64,000 bases of DNA from Microbacterium oryzae (lineage in GTDB: Bacteria; Actinomycetota; Actinomycetes; Actinomycetales; Microbacteriaceae). Below, piece after piece: positions 54,596-63,796 of the stretch. Location: positions 682,001 to 746,000 of the forward strand of contig NZ_CP032550.1 in NCBI RefSeq assembly GCF_009735645.1, written 5' to 3'. Below the pieces are notes generated by a model, which was given only the letters and a program-made list of their open reading frames with translations, was not told the origin of the DNA and did not search any database. The translations under genes and the position numbers were made by a program. The first letter of the stretch is position 1. Every line of letters starts with the position of its first letter.

Positions 54596-55324
54596 GTGCC
54601 CACCTATCGAGACGAAGCCGTCGTGCTGCGAACCCACAAGCTGGGCGAAGCCGACCGGATCGTCACGCTGCTGACGAAGCAGCACGGCCGCGTGCGCGCG
54701 GTCGCCAAGGGCGTGCGGCGCACGTCGTCGAAGTTCGGCGCCCGGCTCGAGCCGTTCATGGTCGTCGACGCGCAGTTCTACATCGGGCGCAACCTCGACA
54801 TCGTGCAGCAGGCCGACTCGCTGGGCTCGTACGGCGCCGACATCGTCGCCGACTACGAGCGGTACACGGCCGCCAGCGCCATGGTCGAGGCGGCCGACCG
54901 CGTGAACGAAGCGGAGTCGACGTCCCAGCAGTTCTTCCTGCTCGTCGGTGCGCTGCGCGCGCTGTCGCGGGGCGAGCACGCCCCGCAGGCGATCATGGAC
55001 TCCTATCTCCTGCGCGCCATGGCCCTGTCCGGATGGGCGCTCTCGTTCGAGGACTGCGCGCGCTGCGGGGCGCCCGGCCCGCACGACCGCTTCGTCGGAC
55101 AGCTCGGCGGCAGCGTCTGCGAGGCGTGCGCGCCGGCCGGCAGCCCGCGGATCGGGCGCTCCGGTCTGTCGCTTCTCGCGGCCCTGCTGCAGGGCGACTG
55201 GGAGCGCGTCGATGCGACACCGAGTCGCGACCTCTCCGCCGCGTCCGGCCTCGTCGCCGCATACGCGCAGTTCCATCTCGAGCGGGCCATCCGCTCGTTC
55301 AGCCACGTCGAGAAGCACCGTTGA
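54596..55324 (+). CDS. recO: DNA repair protein RecO
   Basis: 242 residues from a GTG. The N-terminal OB fold reads [28 protein letters not shown], followed by a helical part and a Cys motif (CARCGAP and CEAC). RecO loads RecA onto SSB-coated DNA. GATAAT sits six bases before the GTG with no ribosome binding site, so the mRNA is probably leaderless. uppS follows after 19 bp. Confidence 0.94.
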   Translation: MPTYRDEAVVLRTHKLGEADRIVTLLTKQHGRVRAVAKGVRRTSSKFGARLEPFMVVDAQFYIGRNLDIVQQADSLGSYGADIVADYERYTAASAMVEAADRVNEAESTSQQFFLLVGALRALSRGEHAPQAIMDSYLLRAMALSGWALSFEDCARCGAPGPHDRFVGQLGGSVCEACAPAGSPRIGRSGLSLLAALLQGDWERVDATPSRDLSAASGLVAAYAQFHLERAIRSFSHVEKHR

Positions 55325-55343
55325 CGACCCTGCGAGAGAGCCG

Positions 55344-56144
55344 ATGACCCCGAAGCCCTACACTCACCGCGACGCGGTGCCGTACAAGCCCCTCGACTGG
55401 ACGGGTCTCACGCCGCCGCGGTTCGCGGGGCCGGTGCCCGAGCACGTCGCGATCGTGATGGACGGCAACGGGCGCTGGGCGAACCGGCAGGGGCTGCCGC
55501 GCGTCGAGGGGCACCGCCAGGGGATCGAGCAGCTGCTGGATGTCGTCGCGGGCGCCGTGCAGGCGGGCGTGAAGCACCTCTCGGTGTACGCGTTCTCGAC
55601 GGAGAACTGGAAGCGCTCGCCCGAGGAGGTGCGCTTCCTCATGAACTTCAGCCGCATCGTGCTGCACCGCTACCGCGACCAGCTCAACGAGTGGGATGTC
55701 CGCATCCGCTGGGCGGGGCGGAAGCCGCGGCTGTGGGGCTCGGTCATCAAGGACCTGCAGGAGGCGGAGAAGCTCACCGCCGGCAACCGCACGATGACCT
55801 TCACGATGTGCGTGAACTACGGCGGGCGCTACGAGATCGTCGACGCGGTGCGCGAGCTCGCCGAGGAGGTGAAGGCAGGGCGGCTGAAGCCCTCCGCCAT
55901 CACCGAGAAGGCGATCGCGAAGCGGCTGTACGTGCCCGACATGCCGGATGTCGACCTGTTCATCCGCTCGAGCGGCGAGCAGCGCACGTCGAACTTCATG
56001 CTGTGGGAGGCCGCGTACGCCGAGATGGTGTTCCTCGATCGCCTCTGGCCGGACTTCACCCGGGCCGACCTGTGGGAGGCCATCCGCATCTTCCACAGCC
56101 GCGACCGACGCTACGGGGGAGCGGTCGACACTCCGACCGTCTGA
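55344..56144 (+). CDS. uppS: Isoprenyl transferase (cis-prenyl diphosphate synthase)
   Basis: 266 residues. The catalytic Asp lies in HVAIVMDGNGRWAN near residue 40; further family motifs are YAFSTENWKRS and DLFIRSSGEQRTSNFMLWEAAYAE. It elongates allylic diphosphates to the lipid carrier used for cell-wall synthesis. Chain length cannot be told from sequence. Follows recO closely, the usual order in actinobacteria. Confidence 0.95.
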   Translation: MTPKPYTHRDAVPYKPLDWTGLTPPRFAGPVPEHVAIVMDGNGRWANRQGLPRVEGHRQGIEQLLDVVAGAVQAGVKHLSVYAFSTENWKRSPEEVRFLMNFSRIVLHRYRDQLNEWDVRIRWAGRKPRLWGSVIKDLQEAEKLTAGNRTMTFTMCVNYGGRYEIVDAVRELAEEVKAGRLKPSAITEKAIAKRLYVPDMPDVDLFIRSSGEQRTSNFMLWEAAYAEMVFLDRLWPDFTRADLWEAIRIFHSRDRRYGGAVDTPTV

Positions 56145-56154
56145 CGGGAATGGG

Positions 56155-56862
56155 ATGCCCGTCGCCGCCGTTGCAGACGATGTGACGGATGCGATCAAGA
56201 TCGACGTGTGGAGCGATATCGCCTGCCCCTGGTGCTACATCGGCAAGCGGAATCTCGAATCGGGGCTGGCTGAGGTGGCCGGAGACGACGACGCGCCGCG
56301 CGTCGAGGTGACCTACCACTCGTTCGAGCTGGCGCCCGATACGCCCGTCGACTTCGACGGCAGCGAGCTGGACTTCCTCGCCGGACACAAGGGGATGGCT
56401 GCGGAGCAGGTCGAGCAGATGCTCGCGCGGGTGACCGAGGTCGCCGCAGGGGCGGGACTCGAGTACCGCTTCGACATCCTCAAGCACACCAACACCGTGA
56501 AGGCGCACGAGCTCATCCACCACGCGAAGGCGCAGGGCCGTCAGCTCGAGATGACCGAGCGCCTGCTGCAGGCCTACTTCACCGAGGGCCGCCACGTGGG
56601 GCGCGTCGACGACCTCGTCGACCTCGCCGCCGAGGTGGGTCTCGACGCGGATGGCGCGCGCGAGGCTCTCGAGAGCGACCGGCACGTCGTGGACGTGCGT
56701 CGCGACCAGGAGCAGGCGCGCGCGTACGGCATCAACGGCGTGCCGTTCTTCGTCATCGATGGTCGCTACGGCGTGAGTGGCGCGCAGCCGCCCGAGGCGT
56801 TCGCGCAGGTGGCTCGCCAGGTGTGGGCTGAGCACCGGTCCGCCGCGGGCGACGCGGCCTGA
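56155..56862 (+). CDS. DsbA-family oxidoreductase (FrnE-like)
   Basis: 235 residues from MPVAAVAD. Thioredoxin fold with active site CPWC (Cys24, Cys27), a helical insert (about residues 60-170), and the cis-Pro segment INGVPFFVIDGRYG near 205. No signal peptide, so it works in the cytoplasm; the FrnE subgroup acts on thiols or polyketides. Ten bases after uppS, probably co-transcribed. Convergent with the peroxidase gene, one base apart. Confidence 0.92.
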   Translation: MPVAAVADDVTDAIKIDVWSDIACPWCYIGKRNLESGLAEVAGDDDAPRVEVTYHSFELAPDTPVDFDGSELDFLAGHKGMAAEQVEQMLARVTEVAAGAGLEYRFDILKHTNTVKAHELIHHAKAQGRQLEMTERLLQAYFTEGRHVGRVDDLVDLAAEVGLDADGAREALESDRHVVDVRRDQEQARAYGINGVPFFVIDGRYGVSGAQPPEAFAQVARQVWAEHRSAAGDAA

Positions 56863-56863
56863 G

Positions 56864-57364
56864 TCAGCGCGGGAGCGCGGCCTCGATCGCCCCGACGATG
56901 TCGGCGGAGTCCGGCTTCACCGGCGGGCGGAACCGGCGCACCTCGCCCGAGGGCAGCACGAGGAACTTCTCGAAGTTCCAGGCGATCGGCCCGGACAGCC
57001 CGACGCCGTCCTTGGTCTTCTTGAGCGCCTTGTAGAGCGGGACGGTGCGGGAGCCGTTGACCTCGACCTTGTCGGCGATCGGGAAGCTCACGCCCCACGT
57101 CGTCGCGCAGTAGTCGAGGATCTCCTCCATCGATCCCGGCTCCTGTCCGAGGAACTGGTTGCAGGGGAAGCCGATGACCGTCAGGCCCCGCTCGCCGTAC
57201 GTGCGCTGCAGCTCCTCGAGCTGCTCGTACTGGGGCGCGAGGCCGCACTTCGAGGCGACGTTCACGACGAGGAACACGTGGTCGTCGCCGTAGTCGGCGA
57301 GGGTCCGCTCGACGCCCTCGGCGTCGTGGAAGGGGATGCTGCGGACGTCGGGGAGGTCGCTCAT
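56864..57364 (-). CDS. Glutathione peroxidase-family thiol peroxidase
   Basis: 166 residues. The peroxidatic Cys40 is in NVASKCGL; the family motifs FPCNQFLGQEPG (Gln) and WNFEKFLV (Trp, Asn) complete the site. A Cys replaces the selenocysteine of animal enzymes. Bacterial forms usually take electrons from thioredoxin. The second Cys in FPCNQF and one in DYCATTWG are candidates for resolving residues. Confidence 0.93.
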   Translation of the reverse strand: MSDLPDVRSIPFHDAEGVERTLADYGDDHVFLVVNVASKCGLAPQYEQLEELQRTYGERGLTVIGFPCNQFLGQEPGSMEEILDYCATTWGVSFPIADKVEVNGSRTVPLYKALKKTKDGVGLSGPIAWNFEKFLVLPSGEVRRFRPPVKPDSADIVGAIEAALPR

Positions 57365-57430
57365 GCGCTCAGCCTACGGCGGCCATCCACACTCGGTATC
57401 GTCCCTGCCGTCGTCTGGGAGAATCGATAG

Positions 57431-58585
57431 GTGACCACCGTCCTGAACCCTCAGCGCACTCTGCGCATCGGCGCCCTCGACATCGGCGTGCCCGTCGTGC
57501 TCGCGCCGATGGCCGGCATCACCAACACCGCCTTCCGGCGTCTCTGCCGCGAGTACGGCGGCGGCCTCTACGTGAGCGAGATGATCACCTCGCGCGCGCT
57601 CGTCGAGCGCAACGCCGCCACGATGCGCCTCATCCGCCACCACGAGTCCGAGTCGCCGCGGTCGATCCAGCTCTACGGCGTCGACCCCGAGACCATCGCC
57701 GCCGCGGCCCGCATCATCGCCGAGGAGGACCGGGCCGACCACATCGACCTCAACTTCGGCTGCCCCGTGCCGAAGGTGACCCGCAAGGGCGGCGGCTCCG
57801 CCCTGCCGTGGAAGCTCGGGCTCTTCCGGGACATCGTCGAGCAGGCCGTCGAGGCGGCCGGCCACATCCCGCTCACGGTGAAGATGCGGAAGGGCATCGA
57901 CGCCGACCACCTCACGTACCTCGACGCGGGCCGGATCGCGGAGGACGCGGGAGCGGCCGCCGTCGCGCTGCACGCGCGGACCGCCTCCGAGTTCTATTCG
58001 GGGCAGGCGGACTGGTCAGCGATCGCGAAGCTCAAGGAGGCCGTGACGAGCATCCCCGTGCTCGGCAATGGCGACATCTGGTCGGCGGACGACGCGCTGC
58101 GGATGATGGACGAGACCGGGTGCGACGGCGTCGTCGTCGGGCGCGGGTGCCTCGGGCGACCGTGGCTGTTTGGCGACCTCGCCGCCGCCTTCGGTGCAGA
58201 GGGTGTGGAAGTGGACGCCACCCTCGGCTTCGTCGCGCAGGCGTTCCGCCGGCATGCCGAGCTGCTCGTGGAGTTCTTCGACGACGAGGACCGCGGCTGC
58301 CGCGACATCCGCAAGCACGTCGCCTGGTACTTCAAGGGCTACCCCGTGGGCGGCGACCTGCGCGCGCGTCTCGCGACGGCGTCGAGCCTGGCCGAGATCG
58401 ACGACCTTCTCGGCGAGCTGGACCACGACGCCCCGTACCCGGGCGCCGCGGCCGAGGGTCAGCGCGGACGCGCGGGCACGCCCAAGCGTCCGGTCCTGCC
58501 CGAGGGATGGCTGGACTCGCGCGATCTGGGCGAGGCCGACAGCTGCGAGCTGCGCGACGCGGAGCTGGACACCAGTGGGGGCTGA
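57431..58585 (+). CDS. dusB: tRNA-dihydrouridine synthase
   Basis: 384 residues from a GTG, with GAGAAT six bases upstream. FMN-binding TIM barrel with VVLAPMAGITNTAFRRLC, the catalytic Cys in DLNFGCPVPKVTRKGGGSAL, and GNGDIWSADDA plus VVVGRGCLGRPWLF. It reduces specific uridines in tRNA. The DusB assignment follows the usual bacterial type. Its end overlaps the dgt start by 11 bp. Confidence 0.93.
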   Translation: MTTVLNPQRTLRIGALDIGVPVVLAPMAGITNTAFRRLCREYGGGLYVSEMITSRALVERNAATMRLIRHHESESPRSIQLYGVDPETIAAAARIIAEEDRADHIDLNFGCPVPKVTRKGGGSALPWKLGLFRDIVEQAVEAAGHIPLTVKMRKGIDADHLTYLDAGRIAEDAGAAAVALHARTASEFYSGQADWSAIAKLKEAVTSIPVLGNGDIWSADDALRMMDETGCDGVVVGRGCLGRPWLFGDLAAAFGAEGVEVDATLGFVAQAFRRHAELLVEFFDDEDRGCRDIRKHVAWYFKGYPVGGDLRARLATASSLAEIDDLLGELDHDAPYPGAAAEGQRGRAGTPKRPVLPEGWLDSRDLGEADSCELRDAELDTSGG

Positions 58586-59948
58586 GCACATCGTCGTTCC
58601 GCGTCCGGCCGGGTACACCGACGCCGACGCCGAGCGCTTCCATCACGAGAATCACCGCTCGCATCGGGATGACTTCGCCCGCGACCGTGCGCGCGTCCTC
58701 CACTCGGCGGCACTGCGTCAGCTCGCCGCGAAGACGCAGGTGCTGAGCCCGGCCAGCCCCGCGGACTTCGCCCGCAACCGCCTCACGCACTCCCTCGAGG
58801 TCGCGCAGGTCGGCCGCGAGCTCGGCACCGCCCTCGGTCTCGCCGAGGACGTCGTCGACGCGGCGTGCCTCAGCCACGACCTGGGCCATCCGCCCTTCGG
58901 GCACAACGGCGAGAAGGCCCTCAACGAGTGGGCGGCAGGCATCGGCGGGTTCGAGGGCAACGCGCAGAGCCTGCGCATCCTCACGCGCCTCGAGGCGAAG
59001 GTGCTCGACGACGAGCGCTCGCACGGGCTGAACCTCACCCGCGCGACGCTCGACGCCGCCTGCAAGTACCCGTGGACGGTCGCCGACCCCGTGCTCGATC
59101 CGGGCGGCCGGCTGAAGTTCGGCGTGTACCCCGAGGACGAGGACGTGTTCCGGTGGCTGCGCCAGGGCGCGCCCGACAAGGAGCGCTGCATCGAGGCGGA
59201 GGTCATGGACCTCTCCGACGACATCGCGTACTCCGTCCACGACTTCGAGGACGCCGTCGTCAACGGCTACCTCGATCTCGAGCACGTCAGCGATCCGCTC
59301 GCGCACCATCCGCTCATCGGCCGCGTGCAGGAGTGGGTGGGCTATGACTACCCGCGCGACGAGCTCGCCGAGGGGCTCTACCGTCTCACCCGGCTGCCGA
59401 TGTGGATGCGCACGTTCGATCGCTCGCGCGGCGACCTCGCGCGCCTGAAGAACCTCACGAGCGACCTCATCGGCCGGTTCGCCCGCGCGGCGGTCGACGC
59501 CACGCGGGCCGCCTATCCCGCCGCGTCGCTGACGCGCTACAACGGCCACGTCGTCGTGCCGCGCGAGGTCGAGGTCGAGATCGCGGTGCTCAAGGGCCTG
59601 ATGGGCGCGACGATCGTCACGATCGACGAGCGCCGCAACATCTACGCCGAGCAGCGGCGTGTGCTCAAGCGCGTCGCCGACGCGCTGGTGTCGACGGATG
59701 CCCTCTGGTCGACAGGCGCGGACGCGCTCGAGCCGGCGTTCGCGGCGGACTTCCTCGCCGCCGACACCGACGCCGCCCGCACCCGGGTGGTCGTCGACCA
59801 GGTCGCCTCGCTCACCGACCAGACCGCGGTCGCCTGGCACAGCCGGCTCGTCGGCGAGGTGGACCCGGCGCAGGTGGGGATCTGGGCTCCGCGCCCCGGA
59901 CGCCGTGACGGAGCGTCGAAGGCCGCGCGCACCTCGCAGGTGGCCTGA
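58575..59948 (+). CDS. dgt: Deoxyguanosinetriphosphate triphosphohydrolase-like protein
   Basis: 457 residues from a GTG. HD-domain residues are in NRLTHSLEV and CLSHDLGHPPFGHNGEKAL, with MDLSDDIAYSVHDFEDA further on. The family removes triphosphate from dNTPs and so adjusts precursor pools. It overlaps dus upstream and dnaG downstream (TGATG), giving the common dus-dgt-dnaG operon. Confidence 0.95.
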   Translation: MGAEHIVVPRPAGYTDADAERFHHENHRSHRDDFARDRARVLHSAALRQLAAKTQVLSPASPADFARNRLTHSLEVAQVGRELGTALGLAEDVVDAACLSHDLGHPPFGHNGEKALNEWAAGIGGFEGNAQSLRILTRLEAKVLDDERSHGLNLTRATLDAACKYPWTVADPVLDPGGRLKFGVYPEDEDVFRWLRQGAPDKERCIEAEVMDLSDDIAYSVHDFEDAVVNGYLDLEHVSDPLAHHPLIGRVQEWVGYDYPRDELAEGLYRLTRLPMWMRTFDRSRGDLARLKNLTSDLIGRFARAAVDATRAAYPAASLTRYNGHVVVPREVEVEIAVLKGLMGATIVTIDERRNIYAEQRRVLKRVADALVSTDALWSTGADALEPAFAADFLAADTDAARTRVVVDQVASLTDQTAVAWHSRLVGEVDPAQVGIWAPRPGRRDGASKAARTSQVA

Positions 59949-61807
59949 TGCCGCGCATCCGGCAGGCCGACGTCGACGAGGTGAAGGCGCGGACCAACAT
60001 CGCCGACATCGTCGGCGAGCGGGTGGCGCTGAAGTCGGCCGGCGTCGGGTCGATGAAGGGGCTCTGCCCGTTCCACGATGAGAAGAGCCCGAGCTTCCAC
60101 GTGCGGCCGCAGGTGGGCTTCTACCACTGCTTCGGCTGCGGCGAGTCGGGCGACGTCTACACGTTCCTGCGCGAGATGGACCACGTCTCGTTCACGGAGG
60201 CCGTGGAGAAGCTCGCCGGGCGCATCGGCTACACCCTCCACTACGAGGATGGCGGCCCCGCGCCCGAGACGAGCGGTCGCGCGCGTCTGTTCGCGGCAAA
60301 CGCCGCCGCCGGCGAATACTTCCGCTCGCAGCTCGTCTCGCCCGAGGCGGAGGCCGCACGCCGCTTCCTGGGCGAGCGAGGGTTCGATGCCGGAGCGGCC
60401 GCGCACTTCGGCGTGGGCTATGCGCCGAAGGGGTGGGACCACCTGCTGAACGCCCTGACGGCGAAGGGCTTCACTCGCGAGGAGCTCACGACGGCGGGCC
60501 TCGTGTCGACGAACCAGCGCGGCGGGATCTACGACCGCTTCCGCGGCCGCGTGATGTGGCCCATCCGCGATGTGACCGGGCAGACCGTCGGCTTCGGCGC
60601 GCGCAAGCTCTACGACGACGATCAGGGCCCGAAGTACCTCAACACCCCCGAGACGCCGATCTACAAGAAGTCGCAGGTGCTGTACGGTCTCGACCTCGCC
60701 AAGCGCGACATCTCCCGCGGCGATCCGCGCCGCGTGGTCGTCGTCGAGGGCTACACCGACGTCATGGCCTGCCACCTCGCCGGCGTGACCACCGCGATCG
60801 CCACGTGCGGCACGGCCTTCGGCAGCGAGCACGTGACGGTGCTCCGCCGCGTGATGGGCGACTCCTCGGCGTCCGGCGAGGTCGTCTTCACGTTCGACGG
60901 CGACGCCGCGGGGCAGAAGGCGGCCATCCGCGCGTTCACCGACGCGAAGAGCTTCAACGCGCAGACCTTCGTCGCGGTGGCGCCCGATGGGCTCGACCCC
61001 TGCGACCTGCGGCTGCAGCGCGGCGACGGCGCCGTGCGGACGCTCGTCGACCACAAGGTGCCGATGTTCGAGTTCGTCATCGACCGCGCGGTCTCCCGCT
61101 TCGACCTCGGCACGGTCGAGGGGCGCGTCGGGGCGCTGCGGTCTGCGGCGCCGATCGTCGCCGAGATCCGCGACCGGCTGCTGCGCCCCGGGTACGAGCG
61201 GGTGCTCGCGCGCCGGCTCGGCATGGACCCGACCGAGGTGCACGGGGAGGTCGAGCGCGTCGCGCGCCAGGGCGGAGCCGATCAGCGTCGCCCCGAAGCG
61301 CGCACCGAGGCATCGGACGGGCAGCCGGCCCCGGCCATCCGCGTCTCTCTCGCGACCCTGCCGCGCGGCACGGACACGGCCATCGAGCGCGACGCGCTCA
61401 CCGGCATCCTGCAGTACGGGCATCGCGTGGAGCCGGACCTGCTGCACCGCGCGCTGTCGCTGCCGTTCCGCACGCCCGCGCTCGAGGCCGTGCGCGTCGC
61501 GGTCGAGGCCGTCGACCGGTCGAAGATCGGATGGTCGGTGGCCGCGGTCGAGATGGTGCGGGAGCCGTACCGGTCGCTCGCGGCCGAGCTCATCACGCGC
61601 GACTTCCCGGCCGTCAACGAGGAGCGTGCGGTCGTCTCGGTGAACGACCTCTGCCGGCGCATCGTGCTGCGGGCGATCGACGCGGAGAAGAACGAGCTGC
61701 TCGGCGCCGTGCAGCGTGTGGCGCCGGCCTCCGAGGAGGGGCGCGCGGTGCGGATGCGCCTGCGCGACCTCGACATCGACCGGCGCCAGCTGCTCGACGA
61801 AGCCTGA
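59948..61807 (+). CDS. dnaG: DNA primase
   Basis: 619 residues. CHC2 zinc ribbon: Cys40, His43, Cys61, Cys64 (GLCPFHDEKSPSF, FYHCFGCGESGD). The Toprim/polymerase domain has VVVVEGYTDVMACHLAG and FTFDGDAAGQKAA. The C-terminal domain that binds the helicase begins near residue 450. It makes RNA primers for replication. Confidence 0.97.
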   Translation: MPRIRQADVDEVKARTNIADIVGERVALKSAGVGSMKGLCPFHDEKSPSFHVRPQVGFYHCFGCGESGDVYTFLREMDHVSFTEAVEKLAGRIGYTLHYEDGGPAPETSGRARLFAANAAAGEYFRSQLVSPEAEAARRFLGERGFDAGAAAHFGVGYAPKGWDHLLNALTAKGFTREELTTAGLVSTNQRGGIYDRFRGRVMWPIRDVTGQTVGFGARKLYDDDQGPKYLNTPETPIYKKSQVLYGLDLAKRDISRGDPRRVVVVEGYTDVMACHLAGVTTAIATCGTAFGSEHVTVLRRVMGDSSASGEVVFTFDGDAAGQKAAIRAFTDAKSFNAQTFVAVAPDGLDPCDLRLQRGDGAVRTLVDHKVPMFEFVIDRAVSRFDLGTVEGRVGALRSAAPIVAEIRDRLLRPGYERVLARRLGMDPTEVHGEVERVARQGGADQRRPEARTEASDGQPAPAIRVSLATLPRGTDTAIERDALTGILQYGHRVEPDLLHRALSLPFRTPALEAVRVAVEAVDRSKIGWSVAAVEMVREPYRSLAAELITRDFPAVNEERAVVSVNDLCRRIVLRAIDAEKNELLGAVQRVAPASEEGRAVRMRLRDLDIDRRQLLDEA

Positions 61808-61828
61808 CCGGCAAGGCAGGATGGGAGG

Positions 61829-62611
61829 ATGCGCGTACCCGACGACACCGAGAACGCCATCCGCTGCGACGATCTGAGCGTCGCGCGCTCGGGGAAGGGG
61901 CACGCCATCCGCGCGGTCGACGGCGTGACCGCGACGCTGCCGGTCGGGAGCACGCTGTGCATCGCCGGGCCCACGGGATCGGGCAAGTCGAGTCTGGCGT
62001 CGGTGCTCGCCGGCACGCGGGATCGCTCCATCACGGTCAGCGGCGGTGACGCGTTCGTCACGGGCATCTCCGTGCGCCATCCGGGTCGCGCACATCGTGT
62101 GCTCACCTACCGCTCGGGCTATGTGCCGCAGGGCGGCGGCTCGGGTCTGCCCTCGCGCCTCACCGTGTCGGAGGTCATCACCGAGCCGATCACCTCGCGC
62201 GATCGGCGGGTCAATCAGCGCGCGCTCGCCGTCCGCGTCGCCGCGCTGCTCGACGAGATGCACCTGCCGCTCGGGGCGGCGTCGAAGTTCCCCTACGAGC
62301 TGAGCGCCGGCATGCGGCAGCGCGTCGCATTCGCGCGGGCGCTCGTCCTCGACCCGCGCGTGCTCATCGCGGACGAGCCGATGGCGAACATCGGTCTCGA
62401 GGTGCGTCACGTCATCTTCGATGCCATCCGCCGGCGGCAGCAGGAGTGGGGGATGGCCGCCCTTCTCGTCACGAACGATCCGGATCTCGCGCGCGAGCTG
62501 TCGGCGGACCGGCTGATCCTGCGCTCGGGGCACGTCGTCGCGGCCGGGGACTCGCAGCACCTGGAGTGGACGCCCGGCACGAAGAGCACCGAGACGCTCC
62601 TCGTCGCGTGA
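61829..62611 (+). CDS. Orphan ABC transporter ATP-binding protein
   Basis: 260 residues. Walker A GPTGSGKSS near residue 49, Q-loop YVPQGGGSGLPSRL, signature LSAGMRQR (the form seen in DppD-type ATPases), Walker B VLIADEPMANIG, and H-loop position occupied by Asn in LLVTNDPDL. The usual switch His is therefore missing. No permease or binding protein lies nearby. CAGGAT is six bases before the ATG. It may serve a distant peptide-type transporter or have lost activity. Confidence 0.85.
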   Translation: MRVPDDTENAIRCDDLSVARSGKGHAIRAVDGVTATLPVGSTLCIAGPTGSGKSSLASVLAGTRDRSITVSGGDAFVTGISVRHPGRAHRVLTYRSGYVPQGGGSGLPSRLTVSEVITEPITSRDRRVNQRALAVRVAALLDEMHLPLGAASKFPYELSAGMRQRVAFARALVLDPRVLIADEPMANIGLEVRHVIFDAIRRRQQEWGMAALLVTNDPDLARELSADRLILRSGHVVAAGDSQHLEWTPGTKSTETLLVA

Positions 62612-62676
62612 CGACACGCCCGCGTGCGCGGCTCGGTTTGGCGTCTGCCCGCGCGGGTTTGCTAAGCTAGGGGAGT

Positions 62677-62694
62677 TGCCCCGGAGACGGGGCA
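62677..62694 (+). promoter_or_regulatory. Hairpin in the tRNA-Asn leader
   Basis: 7-bp stem TGCCCCG / CGGGGCA with a GAGA tetraloop, nine bases before the tRNA. TAAGCT (62,663-62,668) could be the -10 box. Possibly a processing signal. Confidence 0.4.
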
Positions 62695-62703
62695 GAGGAG
62701 TGA

Positions 62704-62776
62704 TCCTCGGTAGCTCAATTGGCAGAGCAGCCGGCTGTTAACCGGCAGGTTCTTGGTTCGAGTCCAAGCCGGGGAG
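62704..62776 (+). tRNA. tRNA-Asn (GTT)
   Basis: Cloverleaf: acceptor TCCTCGG with CCGGGGA (one G-T pair), D arm AGCTCAATTGGCAGAGC, anticodon stem GCCGG/CCGGC around CTGTTAA giving anticodon GTT, and T arm with GGTTCGAGTCC. 73 nt with discriminator G; CCA is not encoded. Confidence 0.95.
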
Positions 62777-62782
62777 CGTGTG

Positions 62783-62809
62783 AAGGGCCCGTCCATCGGA
62801 CGGGCCCTT
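62783..62809 (+). terminator. Terminator after tRNA-Asn
   Basis: 12-bp perfect stem AAGGGCCCGTCC / GGACGGGCCCTT with a 3-nt loop and a T-rich tail (TTTCCCTTT). Confidence 0.9.
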
Positions 62810-62850
62810 TCCCTTTGCCCGATGCGGGGCGCAGGCTTCGGGTCGTCAGG

Positions 62851-63238
62851 GTCGGTGGTGCGCTTCTCGCGTTATCGCCCGCCTATCGGCGAGTTCGGCA
62901 CCACCGAAGCGCGGGTCCTCGGATTCGGTGGTGCGCTTCTCGTGTTATTGCCCGTCATTGGGCGAGTTCGGCACCACCGAAGTTGGGGCCCTCGCGTTCG
63001 GTGGTGCGTTTCTCGCGTTATCGCCCGTCATGGGGCGAGTTCGGCACCACCGAAGTTCGAGCGCTCGGGTTCGGTGGTGCGCTTCTCGCGTTATCGCCCG
63101 TCATTGGGCGAGTTCGGCACCACCGAAGTTCGAGCGCTCGGGTTCGGTGGTGCGCTTCTCGTGTTATCGCCCGTCATTGGGCGAGTTGGGCACCACCGAA
63201 GTTGGGGCCCTCCGGTTCAGTGGTGCGTTTCTCGCGTC
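62851..63238 (+). repeat. Tandem array of 73-bp hairpin units (five plus a partial sixth)
   Basis: The string GGTGGTG recurs at 62,854, 62,927, 63,000, 63,073 and 63,146, and in a changed form at 63,219, always exactly 73 bp apart. Each unit has an outer inverted repeat TTCGGTGGTGC / GCACCACCGAA and an inner one TCGCCC / GGGCGA, so every unit can fold into a hairpin of nearly 60 nt. Units differ by a few bases, mainly in the 15-nt linker (for example GTTCGAGCGCTCGGG or GTTGGGGCCCTCGCG). Since 73 is not a multiple of three, all frames stay open and give the same peptide in rotation; it is not a gene. Confidence 0.92.
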
Positions 63239-63265
63239 AAGAGCCCGGGAAGCGATGTCCCGATG

Positions 63266-63727
63266 TCACCGCCCGCCGGGCGGGCCGATCAGCAGGAGCG
63301 CGGTGAACACCACCGCGACCGCCAGCACGGCGCCGATGCCGGAGCGCACCGGGTGGCGCAGCACCGCCCGCAGCGCGCGGTCGTGCCAGGTCGCGTCCCG
63401 CGGGTCCGTGCCGGCCGATGTGCGCCAGTCGCCCTCGAGCGCTCCCGACCGCTGCAGCCTGACCTCCGCGGGAACGCTCGCGTAGGGGATCACAGCGCTG
63501 AGCAGCGCGACCGCGAACCGGCCGACCCCCCAGCGCTGATTCATCGCGACGAGGATGACGACCGCTCCGTAGGAGAGGAAGACGAAGCCGTGCACGGCCC
63601 CGCCGATCGACACGCCCCTCGGCTCGCCGGTCATCGCTCGCAGCACGATCCCTCCGATCAGGAGAGTCCACGAGATCGCCTCGGCGATCGCAAGCGTGCG
63701 GAACAGGGCTGCAGGGCGTCGGAACAC
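63266..63727 (-). CDS. DUF3817 membrane protein
   Basis: 153 residues with hydrophobic segments at about 12-30, 42-60, 68-85 and 125-148. The N-terminal part (LFRTLAIAEAISWTLLIGGIVLR, VSIGGAVHGFVFLSYGAVVI) matches DUF3817, which usually has three helices; the fourth helix, at the C-terminus, is an extension. Its role is unknown. It converges on the 73-bp repeat array, which begins (reading back) 28 bp past its stop. Confidence 0.8.
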   Translation of the reverse strand: MFRRPAALFRTLAIAEAISWTLLIGGIVLRAMTGEPRGVSIGGAVHGFVFLSYGAVVILVAMNQRWGVGRFAVALLSAVIPYASVPAEVRLQRSGALEGDWRTSAGTDPRDATWHDRALRAVLRHPVRSGIGAVLAVAVVFTALLLIGPPGGR

Positions 63728-63796
63728 GGCTCTCCTCGGTCGGTTCCCCTCAGGCTAGAGAGCCTCGACTGAGGATCCGGTCGACGCCCGCGGTCG

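Noticed and set aside
62851..63238. CRISPR array
   Set aside because: Units are contiguous near-identical 73-bp repeats with conserved linkers, no unique spacers and no cas genes.
62719..63772. Three overlapping plus-strand ORFs of 185-339 codons over the 73-bp array
   Set aside because: They contain the same peptide in different frames, because a 73-bp period shifts the frame by one each unit. No binding sites or domains; the tRNA and terminator lie inside two of them.
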